A stretch of DNA of 7,313 nucleotides, from the NCBI GenBank assembly GCA_030043335.1, contig JASHXX010000150.1, positions 1 through 7,313 on the forward strand, read 5' to 3'. Under the pieces are notes generated by a model. That model worked only from the letters and a program-made list of their open reading frames with translations, did no database searches and was not told the DNA's origin. The DNA comes from Xanthobacteraceae bacterium (GTDB lineage Bacteria; Pseudomonadota; Alphaproteobacteria; Rhizobiales; Xanthobacteraceae). The translations under genes were made by a program, and so were the position numbers. This document shows, piece after piece, positions 1 to 6,940 of the stretch (positions within the stretch are counted from its first letter, which is position 1; each line of letters begins with the position of its first letter).

Positions 1-6
1 GTCTCA

Positions 7-1092
7 TCATCCGCCGGTCACGCTCATATGCCGCGCCAGCGCCGGCCGCTGGTGGCGGCGGTCGATGATGAAATCGTGGCCTTTGGGCTTGCGCGAGATC
101 GCCTCGTCGATCGCGGCAAAGAGCAGATCGTTGCTTTCCGAGGCGCGCAATGGCTTGCGCAAATCGGCCGCGTCCTCCTGGCCGAGACACATGTACAAAG
201 TGCCGGTGCAAGTGACGCGCACGCGGTTGCAGGATTCGCAGAAATTGTGGGTCAGCGGCGTAATGAAGCCGAGCTGGCCGCCGGTCTCGGCGACGCGCAC
301 ATAGCGGGCCGGGCCGCCGGTGCGGTAATCGATGTCGTCGAGGCGGTAGCGCTCGGACAAGCGCGCGCGAACGAGCGAGAGCGGCAGATACTGATCGAGA
401 CGGCCTTCGCCGATTTCGCCGAGCGGCATCACTTCGATTAGCGTCAGATCCATGCCGCGGCCATGCGCCCATTCGATGAGCCGCAGGAACTCGTCCTCGT
501 TCACGCCCTTGAGCGCGACCGCGTTGATCTTGATCTTGAGCCCGGCGGCCTGCGCGACGTCGATCCCGGCAAGCACGTCGGGCAAAGAGCCCCAACGGGT
601 GATGGCGCGGAATTTGTCGGCATCGAGCGTGTCGAGCGAGACGTTGATCCGGCGCACGCCATGCGCCTTGAGTTCTTCGGCGTATTTGGCGAGCTGCGAG
701 CCGTTAGTGGTCAGCGTCAGCTCGTCGAGTTGCCCGGAGGCGAGATGGCGCGACAGCGAAGCGAACAGCGTCATGATGCCGCGGCGCACCAGCGGCTCGC
801 CGCCGGTCAGCCGCAGCTTGCGCACGCCGCGGGCGATGAATGCCGAGCACAGCCGGTCAAGTTCCTCAAGGGTTAGAAGATCGGCCTTGGGCAGGAAGCT
901 CATATGCTCCGCCATGCAGTAAACACAGCGGAAATCGCAGCGGTCGGTGACCGAGACGCGCAAATAGCTGATGGCGCGGCCGAATGGATCAACGAGCGCC
1001 GGGCGCCCGGGGGCGCCATCAAGGTCTTGAATCGACACGTATTCCACCTTCACGCCGTCCATCGGCATGCGTTTCGGTGAAGACGGCTCCAC
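7..1092 (-). CDS. moaA: GTP 3',8-cyclase MoaA (molybdenum cofactor biosynthesis)
   Basis: This is a radical SAM enzyme for the first step of molybdopterin synthesis. With MoaC it converts GTP to cyclic pyranopterin monophosphate in the cytoplasm. Residues 52-59 hold the SAM-cluster motif C-x3-C-x2-C (C52, C56, C59). A GGEP SAM-binding motif follows at 97-100. The second, GTP-side [4Fe-4S] cluster is C285-x2-C288-x13-C302. The chain ends in the Gly-Gly pair (360-361) that is conserved and needed in MoaA. The 361-residue length slightly exceeds the roughly 330-345 usual for the family, and the surplus is at the N terminus. The longest frame opens with GTG at 1092 and has no clear ribosome binding site. 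Internal ATGs lie at 1068 and 1062, and a GTG at 1038 (343 residues) follows an AGGTGGA stretch, so the true start is probably somewhere in 1038-1092. It lies 39 bases downstream of gph on the same strand and is probably co-transcribed with it. No Moco riboswitch was recognised. Confidence 0.95.
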   Translation of the reverse strand: MEPSSPKRMPMDGVKVEYVSIQDLDGAPGRPALVDPFGRAISYLRVSVTDRCDFRCVYCMAEHMSFLPKADLLTLEELDRLCSAFIARGVRKLRLTGGEPLVRRGIMTLFASLSRHLASGQLDELTLTTNGSQLAKYAEELKAHGVRRINVSLDTLDADKFRAITRWGSLPDVLAGIDVAQAAGLKIKINAVALKGVNEDEFLRLIEWAHGRGMDLTLIEVMPLGEIGEGRLDQYLPLSLVRARLSERYRLDDIDYRTGGPARYVRVAETGGQLGFITPLTHNFCESCNRVRVTCTGTLYMCLGQEDAADLRKPLRASESNDLLFAAIDEAISRKPKGHDFIIDRRHQRPALARHMSVTGG

Positions 1093-1104
1093 ATGAGCCG
1101 ACGC

Positions 1105-1125
1105 AGCCTATGGGATATATAGGCT
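1105..1125 (-). other. Small hairpin in the gph-moaA gap
   Basis: A perfect 7-base inverted repeat (AGCCTAT / ATAGGCT) encloses a 7-base loop. Outer GACG/CGTC arms (1100-1103 and 1130-1133) could extend it across an internal bulge. No T-run follows on the minus strand, so it does not look like an intrinsic terminator. It sits between the gph stop and the longest moaA start and could be an mRNA stability or translation element. That role is inference only. Confidence 0.4.
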
Positions 1126-1131
1126 ACGCCG

Positions 1132-1839
1132 TCAGCCTTTGTGCCCGATAAAGCGCTGATCGTCCATCGTATTTTTGCCAGGCTCGAGATCGCTGACGGC
1201 AGCCGGCAATTGCGCGAACGAGCTGATGATCCGGTCCGGGTCGAGGGACGCGATCGGGACGGCGGTGTAACCGAAATCGACGGCGACTACCGGTACCTGC
1301 GCGGCGCGTGCGGTGCGAATGTCAGTCACCGAATCCCCGACCATGATCGCGCGCTTCGCCTCGCCACCGGCGCGCTCCACCGTCAACCGAAATATCTTCG
1401 GGTCGGGCTTGAGTACCCCGAAAGTCTCCTGACCGCAGATCGCGGCAAAGCGTTCGCTCAGACCCAGTGCGTCCAAGAGCCGCTTCGACAGCCATTCGAG
1501 CTTGTTGGTGCATACTGCCAGCCGACAACCGCCCGCCGCCAGCCGGTCGAGCACTGCTTCGACATGCGGGAAGGGACGCGAGCGGACCGCAATGTGTTCG
1601 GCGTAACGGGCGACGAACGCGGCGTACAACCGATCGACATCGGCCGGCGCCGACTGGCGCCCACCGCTCGTCAGCGCGTTCTCGATCATCGCCCGCGCCC
1701 CGCCGCCGATCGACGGCCGGGCGGTTTCGAAGGGAACGACTGACAGGCCGTGCTGCTTGAGCGTGCAGTTGAGCGTATCGATCAGGTCCGGAGCGGTATC
1801 GACCAGTGTGCCGTCGAGATCAAAGACGATAGTGAGCAT
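1132..1839 (-). CDS. gph: Phosphoglycolate phosphatase-like HAD hydrolase
   Basis: This is a 235-residue haloacid dehalogenase superfamily hydrolase. The most likely reaction is 2-phosphoglycolate to glycolate plus phosphate, a housekeeping detoxification step in the cytoplasm. All four HAD motifs are visible: motif I F-D-L-D-G-T (nucleophile D7, acid/base D9), motif II T111 in VCTNK, motif III K144 in LKPDPK, and motif IV G168-D169-S170-x2-D173. Between motifs I and II lies a helical cap of C1 type (about residues 15-85), as in Gph and its relatives. The ATG at 1839 gives the family's normal N terminus directly before motif I. The ribosome binding site is poor. The last 15 or so residues are polar and look like a non-conserved tail. 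It is divergent from rpiA and precedes moaA. Other HAD subfamily members (pyrophosphatase PpaX, other sugar-phosphate phosphatases) share this motif set, so the substrate is less certain than the fold. Confidence 0.88.
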   Translation of the reverse strand: MLTIVFDLDGTLVDTAPDLIDTLNCTLKQHGLSVVPFETARPSIGGGARAMIENALTSGGRQSAPADVDRLYAAFVARYAEHIAVRSRPFPHVEAVLDRLAAGGCRLAVCTNKLEWLSKRLLDALGLSERFAAICGQETFGVLKPDPKIFRLTVERAGGEAKRAIMVGDSVTDIRTARAAQVPVVAVDFGYTAVPIASLDPDRIISSFAQLPAAVSDLEPGKNTMDDQRFIGHKG

Positions 1840-1940
1840 GCGTTCGCCTAGCCGGGGATCCGCGGCGGTGCAAGCAGGCTTGACGGCGGCCGGTTACATT
1901 TTCCCTAGGATCGACGCCGGAAGGTGGCTAGAGAGCGGGC
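1840..1940. promoter_or_regulatory. Divergent gph/rpiA promoter region
   Basis: This 101-base gap lies between two divergently transcribed genes and must hold the start signals for both. On the plus strand a TTGACG hexamer at 1880-1885 resembles a sigma-70 -35 box. A weak -10 candidate overlaps CCTAGGAT (1904-1911) at a longer than ideal spacing, about 30 bases before rpiA. No convincing -35/-10 pair was found for gph. The exact boxes are tentative. Confidence 0.35.
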
Positions 1941-2639
1941 ATGGATGTCGAGGCTCAGAAGCGTGCCGCGGCCGCGCGCGCCCTCGACTTCGTGCGAGCA
2001 GGGATGCGCGTCGGCCTCGGCACCGGTTCGACCGCCAAGCACTTCGTAGACTTGCTCGGCGAGCGCGTGCGTGCGGGGCTTGATATCCTCGCGGTGCCGA
2101 CCTCGGACGCGACACGCGCTCAGGCGGAACAATTGCGCATTCCGCTGACGACGCTCGACGAGACGCCCGAACTCGATCTCACCGTCGATGGGGCGGATGA
2201 AATCGCGCCGGACCTGACCCTGATCAAAGGCGGCGGCGGCGCGCTACTGCGGGAGAAGATCGTCGCCGCGGCATCTGCGCAAATGATCGTGATCGCCGAC
2301 GAATCGAAGTGGGTGTCGGTCCTGGGCCGTTTTCCCTTGCCGATCGAGATCGCGACGTTCGGCGCCAAGACTATCTGCCGCGCAGTCGAGGCGGCTACGG
2401 CCGAGGCCGGCTGCCCCGGACCAGCGACGTTGCGCCAGCGGCCGGCCGGCCGGCCGTTCGTCACCGACGGCGGCCACTGGCTGCTCGACGCGCAATTGCA
2501 GCGGATCGTCGATCCGCCGGGCTTGGCGGGGTGGCTCTGCAGGGTTCCCGGCGTGATGGAGCATGGCTTGTTCATCGGCCTGGCGCACGCTGCTATTCTT
2601 GCAGGTCAAGATGGAGTGCGCCTCGTCGAGCGGCGCTGA
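1941..2639 (+). CDS. rpiA: Ribose-5-phosphate isomerase A
   Basis: This enzyme interconverts ribose 5-phosphate and ribulose 5-phosphate in the non-oxidative pentose phosphate pathway. At 232 residues it has the normal RpiA length. The phosphate-binding loop GLGTGST is at 25-31. Active-site residues match the E. coli enzyme with a constant offset of two: D83 and D86 in the DGADE motif, K96 before the glycine run, the catalytic base E105 in LREK, and K123 in DESK. The C-terminal part carries the conserved [10 protein letters not shown] strand and the [11 protein letters not shown] signature. The ATG at 1941 follows a modest GAGAG ribosome binding site about five bases upstream. The gor reading frame begins 9 bases (ATG 2649) or, more likely, 27 bases (ATG 2667) after the rpiA stop, so the two form a likely operon. 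The isomerase feeds pentose phosphates while gor consumes NADPH. Confidence 0.96.
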   Translation: MDVEAQKRAAAARALDFVRAGMRVGLGTGSTAKHFVDLLGERVRAGLDILAVPTSDATRAQAEQLRIPLTTLDETPELDLTVDGADEIAPDLTLIKGGGGALLREKIVAAASAQMIVIADESKWVSVLGRFPLPIEIATFGAKTICRAVEAATAEAGCPGPATLRQRPAGRPFVTDGGHWLLDAQLQRIVDPPGLAGWLCRVPGVMEHGLFIGLAHAAILAGQDGVRLVERR

Positions 2640-2666
2640 TCCGGGCTGATGGGAGCGCGTGCCGGC

Positions 2667-4049
2667 ATGTCCGATTACGACGTCGATCTCTTCGTCATCG
2701 GCGGCGGGTCGGGGGGCGTGCGCGCCTCGCGCATCGCCGCACAACATGGCGCGCGGGTGATGCTGGCGGAAGAATATCGCGTCGGCGGCACCTGCGTCAT
2801 TCGCGGCTGCGTGCCGAAGAAGCTTCTCGTCTACGCCTCGCGCTTCCGCGCCGAATTCGAAGACGCCGCCGGCTTTGGCTGGACGCTAGCGCAAGCGACG
2901 TTCGACTGGCCGACGCTGATCGCCAATAAGGATCAGGAGATCGCGCGATTGGAAGCGGCCTATACCGCCACGCTCGGCAAGGCCGGCGTCGCCATCGTCA
3001 AAAGCCGCGCGGTGCTCCGCGACGCGCATACGGTGCAGTTGGCGAACGGCGAGCAGGTGCGCGCGGCGTACGTGTTGATTGCGACCGGCGGCGCACCGAC
3101 CTACGGCGATCCGATCCCCGGGGTCGAGCACGCCATCTCCTCGAACGAGGCGTTTCACTTGCCGCAACTGCCGGCCCATGTGGTGATCCAGGGCGGTGGC
3201 TATATCGCCGTCGAGTTCGCCGGGATTTTCGCCGGCCTCGGCTCGCACGTGACGCTCGTCTATCGCGGCGAGAACATCTTGCGCGGTTTCGACGACGACG
3301 TGCGCCAGCACGTGCGCATGGACATGGAGAAGCATGGCATCAGGGTCATCACCGGCTGCAAGATCGCGGCAATCGAGCGGTCGGGCTCGCGTTTTTCGGT
3401 GCATCTGTCGAGCGGCAACCAGATCACCGCCGACTGTGCGATGTTCGCGACCGGCCGCGCGCCGAATGTCGCCAGGATGGGACTCGAGGAGGTCGGCGTG
3501 GAGATCGCCAAGAATGGCGGCCTCGCGGTCGACGAATACTCGCGCACCAGCGTTGCGAATATTTACGGCATCGGCGACGTGACCAACCGCATCAATCTCA
3601 CGCCGGTCGCGATTCGCGAAGGCGCCGCGTTTGCCGACACCGTGTTCGGTGGCAAGTCCACCGCTGTCGATCACACCAATGTGCCGACCGCAGTCTTCTC
3701 CGATCCCGAGGTCGGCGCCGTCGGGCTCACCGAGGCGCAGGCTCGCGTCCGCCTGTCGCGAACCGATATCTACCGCTCGATGTTCAAGCCGCTCAAGGCG
3801 ACCTTGTCGGGTCGCGACACCACGGTGCTGCTGAAGCTCGTGGTCGACGGCCTCACCGACCGCGTGGTCGGCTGCCATATCGTTGGCGAGGGCGCCGCCG
3901 AGATGATCCAGGTCGCGACCATCGCCGTGAAGATGGGGGCGACCAAGGCGGATTTCGACGCCACTATGGCGCTGCATCCGACGACCGCAGAGGAGCTGGT
4001 GACGATGCGGCAGAAGAGCGCGAGCTACGCTCGCGAAGCGGCCGAATAG
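2667..4049 (+). CDS. gor: Glutathione-disulfide reductase
   Basis: This cytoplasmic FAD-dependent oxidoreductase reduces oxidised glutathione with NADPH. Numbering from the ATG at 2667, the product is 460 residues, normal for the family. The order is an FAD Rossmann motif GGGSGG near 12-17, the redox-active disulfide C43-x4-C48 within [13 protein letters not shown], the NADPH-binding GGGYIA near 176-181 followed by R200 and R206, a second FAD motif GIGDV, and the C-terminal dimerisation domain. R200 and R206 match the two arginines that give E. coli Gor its NADPH preference. The C-terminal HPTTAEE holds the His-Glu pair (H437, E442) that completes the active site across the dimer. These features favour Gor over mercuric or dihydrolipoyl reductases. 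An in-frame ATG at 2649 would add six residues, but 2667 is preferred because GGGAG lies about 11 bases upstream and the family begins close to the FAD strand. Confidence 0.95.
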   Translation: MSDYDVDLFVIGGGSGGVRASRIAAQHGARVMLAEEYRVGGTCVIRGCVPKKLLVYASRFRAEFEDAAGFGWTLAQATFDWPTLIANKDQEIARLEAAYTATLGKAGVAIVKSRAVLRDAHTVQLANGEQVRAAYVLIATGGAPTYGDPIPGVEHAISSNEAFHLPQLPAHVVIQGGGYIAVEFAGIFAGLGSHVTLVYRGENILRGFDDDVRQHVRMDMEKHGIRVITGCKIAAIERSGSRFSVHLSSGNQITADCAMFATGRAPNVARMGLEEVGVEIAKNGGLAVDEYSRTSVANIYGIGDVTNRINLTPVAIREGAAFADTVFGGKSTAVDHTNVPTAVFSDPEVGAVGLTEAQARVRLSRTDIYRSMFKPLKATLSGRDTTVLLKLVVDGLTDRVVGCHIVGEGAAEMIQVATIAVKMGATKADFDATMALHPTTAEELVTMRQKSASYAREAAE

Positions 4050-4106
4050 GCTGGAGATCGCCGGGCTGTCGCCGCCTGCAGCCGCCGTGTATAAGACCGC
4101 CGTTCG

Positions 4107-4150
4107 CCGTCGTCCTGAGGTCGACCGAGTGAGGCCTCGAAGGACGACGG
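4107..4150. repeat. REP-like extragenic palindrome upstream of DAHP synthase
   Basis: The outer arms CCGTCGTCCT (4107-4116) and AGGACGACGG (4141-4150) are perfect inverted complements. The stem continues inward with GAGG (4117-4120) pairing with CCTC (4135-4138), leaving a two-base bulge (4139-4140) and a 14-base loop. From memory, the pattern CCTGAGG...CCTCGAAGGA with variable ends is an abundant extragenic palindrome in Bradyrhizobium-type genomes. The copy number here cannot be checked from one window. It ends five bases before the GAGGAAG ribosome binding site of the next gene. Confidence 0.75.
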
Positions 4151-4155
4151 ACTAT

Positions 4156-4162
4156 GAGGAAG
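4156..4162 (+). promoter_or_regulatory. Ribosome binding site deciding the DAHP synthase start
   Basis: GAGGAAG lies five bases before the ATG at 4168. It is one of the clearest Shine-Dalgarno sites in the window. It supports 4168 over the upstream in-frame GTG at 4087, whose extra codons would run through the palindromic repeat. Confidence 0.75.
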
Positions 4163-4167
4163 CGGTC

Positions 4168-5571
4168 ATGTCTACGCGGACGAACGCGGCGAAATGGAGC
4201 CCGGACTCCTGGCGAGCTAAGCCGGCAGCGCAAATGCCGGACTATCCCGACGCCAAGGCGCTCGCCGAGGTCGAGGTGCAGCTTGCGACATTCCCGCCGC
4301 TTGTTTTTGCAGGCGAGGCACGCAACCTCAAACGCGCGTTGGCGCAGGTTGCCGCCGGCCGAGCCTTCCTTCTTCAGGGCGGTGATTGCGCCGAGAGCTT
4401 CGCTGAGCACGGCGCCAACAATATCCGCGATTTTTTCCGCCTGTTCCTGCAAATGGCGGTGGTGCTGACCTATGCCGCGGCTTCACCGGTGGTGAAAGTC
4501 GGCCGCATCGCCGGCCAATTCGCCAAGCCGCGCTCTTCGCCGACGGAAAAGCGCGACGGCCGTGAATTGCCGGCCTACCGCGGCGACATCGTCAACGGCA
4601 CCGATTTCACCGCGGCGGCGCGCACGGCCGATCCGCGCCGGCAGCTCGAGGCCTACCGGCAATCGGCGGCGACCCTCAATCTGCTGCGCGCTTTCGCCAC
4701 CGGCGGCTATGCCAATCTCGCCAACGCGCATCAGTGGATGCTGTCCTTCGTCAAGGACTCGCCGCAGTCGAAGCGTTATCAGGAGCTTGCCGGCCATCTT
4801 ACCGAGGCGCTCGACTTCATGCGCGCCTGCGGCATCGATCCGGAACTGCATCCGGAGATGCGCACGACCGATTTCTTCACCAGCCACGAGGCGCTGCTGC
4901 TCGGCTACGAGCAGGCTTTCACCCGCGTGGATTCCACGACCGGCGACTGGTACTGCACCTCGGGCCACATGCTCTGGGTTGGCGACCGCACCCGGCAGCT
5001 GGATCACGCTCATGTCGAATTCTGCCGCGGCATTAGGAATCCCCTCGGTCTGAAGACCGGGCCGTCGCAGAAGCCGGACGAGCTGTTGCGGCTCATCGAC
5101 ATTCTCGATCCTGACAACGAGCCCGGTCGCCTCACCCTGATCTGCCGGATGGGCGCCGACAAGGTCGCCGAGCTGTTGCCGCCGATCGCGCGCGCGGTCA
5201 AACGCGAGGGCCGCAACGTGGTGTGGTCGTGCGATCCGATGCACGGCAATACCATAACCTCGGTGACCGGCTACAAGACCCGGCCGTTCGATCAGATCCT
5301 CAAGGAGGTGCGCGCGTTTTTTCAAGTTCATGCCGCCGAAGGCACTTACGCCGGCGGCGTGCATCTGGAAATGACCGGGCAGAACGTCACCGAATGCACC
5401 GGCGGCGCGCGCGCGATCAGCGAGGAAGACCTCAACGATCGCTATCACACCGTGTGCGATCCGCGGCTCAACGCCGAGCAGTCGCTCGATCTCGCTTTCC
5501 TGCTGGCCGACCTGCTGAAATCAAAGCGTGACGGCAAGGCGAAGCCGCTCCCGGCCGCAGCCGGGCTGTAA
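4168..5571 (+). CDS. Class II 3-deoxy-7-phosphoheptulonate (DAHP) synthase
   Basis: This enzyme condenses phosphoenolpyruvate with erythrose 4-phosphate to DAHP, the committed first step of the shikimate pathway to aromatic amino acids. The 467-residue product is of the long plant/Mycobacterium class II type, unrelated in sequence to E. coli AroF/G/H. Conserved blocks include [34 protein letters not shown], the [13 protein letters not shown] to GLKTGPS stretch and CDPMHGNT. The metal ligands known from the M. tuberculosis enzyme all have counterparts: C74, H359, E401 and D431, with C87, H369, E411 and D441 in M. tuberculosis. The start is set by a strong ribosome binding site at 4156. Class II enzymes often have allosteric sites for aromatic amino acids, but nothing in this sequence shows which effector applies. 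It is the third plus-strand gene after rpiA and gor, separated by a 118-base gap with a palindromic repeat, so it may have its own transcript. Sometimes named aroG or aroF; the symbol is left blank because usage varies. Confidence 0.95.
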   Translation: MSTRTNAAKWSPDSWRAKPAAQMPDYPDAKALAEVEVQLATFPPLVFAGEARNLKRALAQVAAGRAFLLQGGDCAESFAEHGANNIRDFFRLFLQMAVVLTYAAASPVVKVGRIAGQFAKPRSSPTEKRDGRELPAYRGDIVNGTDFTAAARTADPRRQLEAYRQSAATLNLLRAFATGGYANLANAHQWMLSFVKDSPQSKRYQELAGHLTEALDFMRACGIDPELHPEMRTTDFFTSHEALLLGYEQAFTRVDSTTGDWYCTSGHMLWVGDRTRQLDHAHVEFCRGIRNPLGLKTGPSQKPDELLRLIDILDPDNEPGRLTLICRMGADKVAELLPPIARAVKREGRNVVWSCDPMHGNTITSVTGYKTRPFDQILKEVRAFFQVHAAEGTYAGGVHLEMTGQNVTECTGGARAISEEDLNDRYHTVCDPRLNAEQSLDLAFLLADLLKSKRDGKAKPLPAAAGL

Positions 5572-5777
5572 CAGCGCCGCGACGATGCGCTTTCTGACCA
5601 AGGCTGTCGGCTTGCCGTGGTGAGCGGCGATCGGGATTTTGCTCCTCGTACACCATCGCGTTTTACCAGCCGCTCATGCTGATTAGCACTCGGCGCGACC
5701 GATAAAGAAATACGCAAACAATTCGATTAAAACTTTCCGCGTCACGACAAAGAAACGGCAACAGACGCGGGTGTGCG
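5572..5777 (+). promoter_or_regulatory. Intergenic leader of the omptin-like gene with direct repeat
   Basis: No gene is visible in this 206-base gap. Its second half (about 5700-5760) is clearly more AT-rich than the surroundings, as expected of a promoter region. It contains two 11-base copies of CGAYAAAGAAA, at 5700-5710 and 5745-5755. They differ at one base, and their start points are 45 bases apart. TTAGCACTC at 5683-5691 equals one arm of the CIRCE heat-shock operator, but the other arm is not conserved. No confident -35/-10 pair could be assigned. Confidence 0.4.
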
Positions 5778-6830
5778 GTGTCAGTACGGAATTGTTTACT
5801 GCGTTTGATCGCGTTTGCGGTGCTGGGCGCAGCGCCGGCCTTGGCGGCCGATCAGGCAGCGCCATTGTCGCCGCTGATGCCGCTCGCGACCAAGGCGCCC
5901 ACGGTGCCGGACGTCGAATATTTCATGCCGCATCCTTTGCCCGCTTGGCAGGCCGAATTTGCGGCGCGCTACTGGTTCGCGGACGGCAAGACCGGCAAGA
6001 CCCTTTACGGCGCTCCGGCCCTGTTCACCGGGCCGGTATCACGGCTCACCTACAGCAATCTCATCGCCAATTCCGGCGAGTTTTACGGGCGCATGGCCGC
6101 CACCAACGGCTGGTTCCTGCAGGGCTATGTCGGCCTCGGCGCCATTTCGAGCGGCTCGCTGCAGGACGAAGACTTCCCGACGCCGTTTTTCGCGCCGTAT
6201 TCGAGCACCACGAGCCAGCAGCGCAACGGCTATCTGAGTTACGCGAACGTGAACGTCGGTTACGATCTGCTGCGCGGCGGCGACTACAATTTCGGCATTT
6301 TCACCGGCTACTTTCTGTTCAAGGAAGTCGTGAACGCCTTCGGCTGCACACAGACTGCTTCCAATCCCAAAGTGTGCCAGCCGGCAATCCCGGACGGAGT
6401 CGAGGGCATCACGCAAACCAACTTCTGGCAATCGCCACGGATTGGGCTCGGGGGCTCGGTCGTGTTCGCCGACCGCTTCAAGTTTAGCGCCGACGCCGCG
6501 TGGCTGCCTTATGTGCGCCTCAACGGAACCGATGCGCACTGGCTGCGAATTGGCCCGTTTATGGGCGACTTCATCGGGCCGATCCCGGAGGACGGCACCG
6601 GAATGGGCTATCAGCTCGAAGCCGTGTTCTCGTATTACCTGACGCCGAACGCCAGCGTGGGCCTCGGCGCGCGCTATTGGCATCTGCAGGCCAACGGCAA
6701 TTCGCATTTCGAGAACAATGTCGTCGACGAGATCGGATTGCCGCAGCCGGTCTCCTGGAAGGCCGATATCTTCGGCGCTTTTATTCAAGGCAGCTACAAA
6801 TTCGGGCCGTTTCCCTACGGCGGCATCTGA
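5778..6830 (+). CDS. Omptin-like outer-membrane beta-barrel protein, putative protease
   Basis: This is a 350-residue exported protein. Residues 1-23 form a signal peptide (two Arg, a hydrophobic core, cleavage after ALA at 23 or the next Ala). The mature part alternates aromatic and small residues in barrel-like strands and ends with FIQGSYKF plus eight residues. Compared by eye with E. coli OmpT recalled from memory, it aligns along most of its length: a GKT strand near 70-77, RIGLGGS against YIGLTGS, and YYLTPNA against YYVTPNA. The OmpT catalytic pairs D83/D85 and D210/H212 correspond to D130/D132 and D252/H254, with spacing 122 against 127. It is about 30 residues longer than OmpT. The likely role is a surface endoprotease, or a barrel that has kept the site for another function. 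A lone Cys pair (C190, C200) may form a loop disulfide. The start is GTG at 5778: an in-frame stop lies at 5703-5705 with no ATG between, and the signal peptide fits, although the ribosome binding site is weak. A generic porin-family barrel is the alternative. Confidence 0.72.
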   Translation: MSVRNCLLRLIAFAVLGAAPALAADQAAPLSPLMPLATKAPTVPDVEYFMPHPLPAWQAEFAARYWFADGKTGKTLYGAPALFTGPVSRLTYSNLIANSGEFYGRMAATNGWFLQGYVGLGAISSGSLQDEDFPTPFFAPYSSTTSQQRNGYLSYANVNVGYDLLRGGDYNFGIFTGYFLFKEVVNAFGCTQTASNPKVCQPAIPDGVEGITQTNFWQSPRIGLGGSVVFADRFKFSADAAWLPYVRLNGTDAHWLRIGPFMGDFIGPIPEDGTGMGYQLEAVFSYYLTPNASVGLGARYWHLQANGNSHFENNVVDEIGLPQPVSWKADIFGAFIQGSYKFGPFPYGGI

Positions 6831-6881
6831 CCGCACGCGCGGCGCGTCGATTGCCGGGGTTGAGACTGTATAGTTCGCGCC

Positions 6882-6915
6882 GGAACCTGCTTTCGAAGAC
6901 GCGGGTTCCACTTTT
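6882..6915 (+). terminator. Candidate Rho-independent terminator after the omptin-like gene
   Basis: GGAACCTGC (6882-6890) pairs with GCGGGTTCC (6901-6909) in a nine-base stem with one G-U wobble and a ten-base loop. It is followed by ACTTTTG. The stem is good but the T-run is only four bases. The position, about 50 bases after the stop codon and 30 before nadE, suits a terminator. It is part of the REP-like element covering 6882-6931, so termination may be secondary. Confidence 0.5.
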
Positions 6916-6931
6916 GCGGATCATGCTCTAG
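6882..6931 (-). repeat. Partial REP-like element ending just before nadE
   Basis: Read on the minus strand it begins CTAGAGCATGATCCGCAAAA and continues with GTGGAACCCGCG. From memory this matches the start of a very common Bradyrhizobium-type intergenic repeat of the form AGAGCATGATCCGGAAAAGTGG with a matching palindromic far end. Here the far GATCATGC arm is missing, so the copy looks degenerate or truncated. Copy number was not checked. Confidence 0.55.
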
Positions 6932-6940
6932 ACCTGCGTT

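Noticed and set aside
2886..3977. Long minus-strand open frame of 363 codons opposite gor
   Set aside because: Its His/Asp/Arg-rich composition is typical of an antisense shadow of a GC-rich gene. The opposite strand encodes a full glutathione reductase.
4064..4083. GGCTG/CAGCC stem after gor as a terminator
   Set aside because: Only five base pairs with a ten-base loop and no T-run; expected by chance in GC-rich DNA.
4087..4167. In-frame GTG extension of DAHP synthase by 27 residues
   Set aside because: The extension is Arg-rich, translates through the palindromic repeat and has no ribosome binding site, while the ATG at 4168 has GAGGAAG at good spacing.
4483..5448. Long minus-strand open frame opposite DAHP synthase
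   Set aside because: Shadow of a fully recognised conserved enzyme; no family features visible.
5550..5565. CCCGGC/GCCGGG hairpin at the end of DAHP synthase as a terminator
   Set aside because: It lies inside the coding region and no T-run follows.
5794..5807. GTTTA-N4-GTTTG resembling a PhoP box, of interest because some omptins are PhoP-regulated
   Set aside because: The repeat period is nine bases rather than the expected eleven, and it lies within the signal-peptide codons.
6039..6911. Minus-strand open frame of 290 codons opposite the omptin-like gene
   Set aside because: The plus-strand frame has a signal peptide, barrel strands and omptin motifs, while the minus-strand product has no recognisable features.
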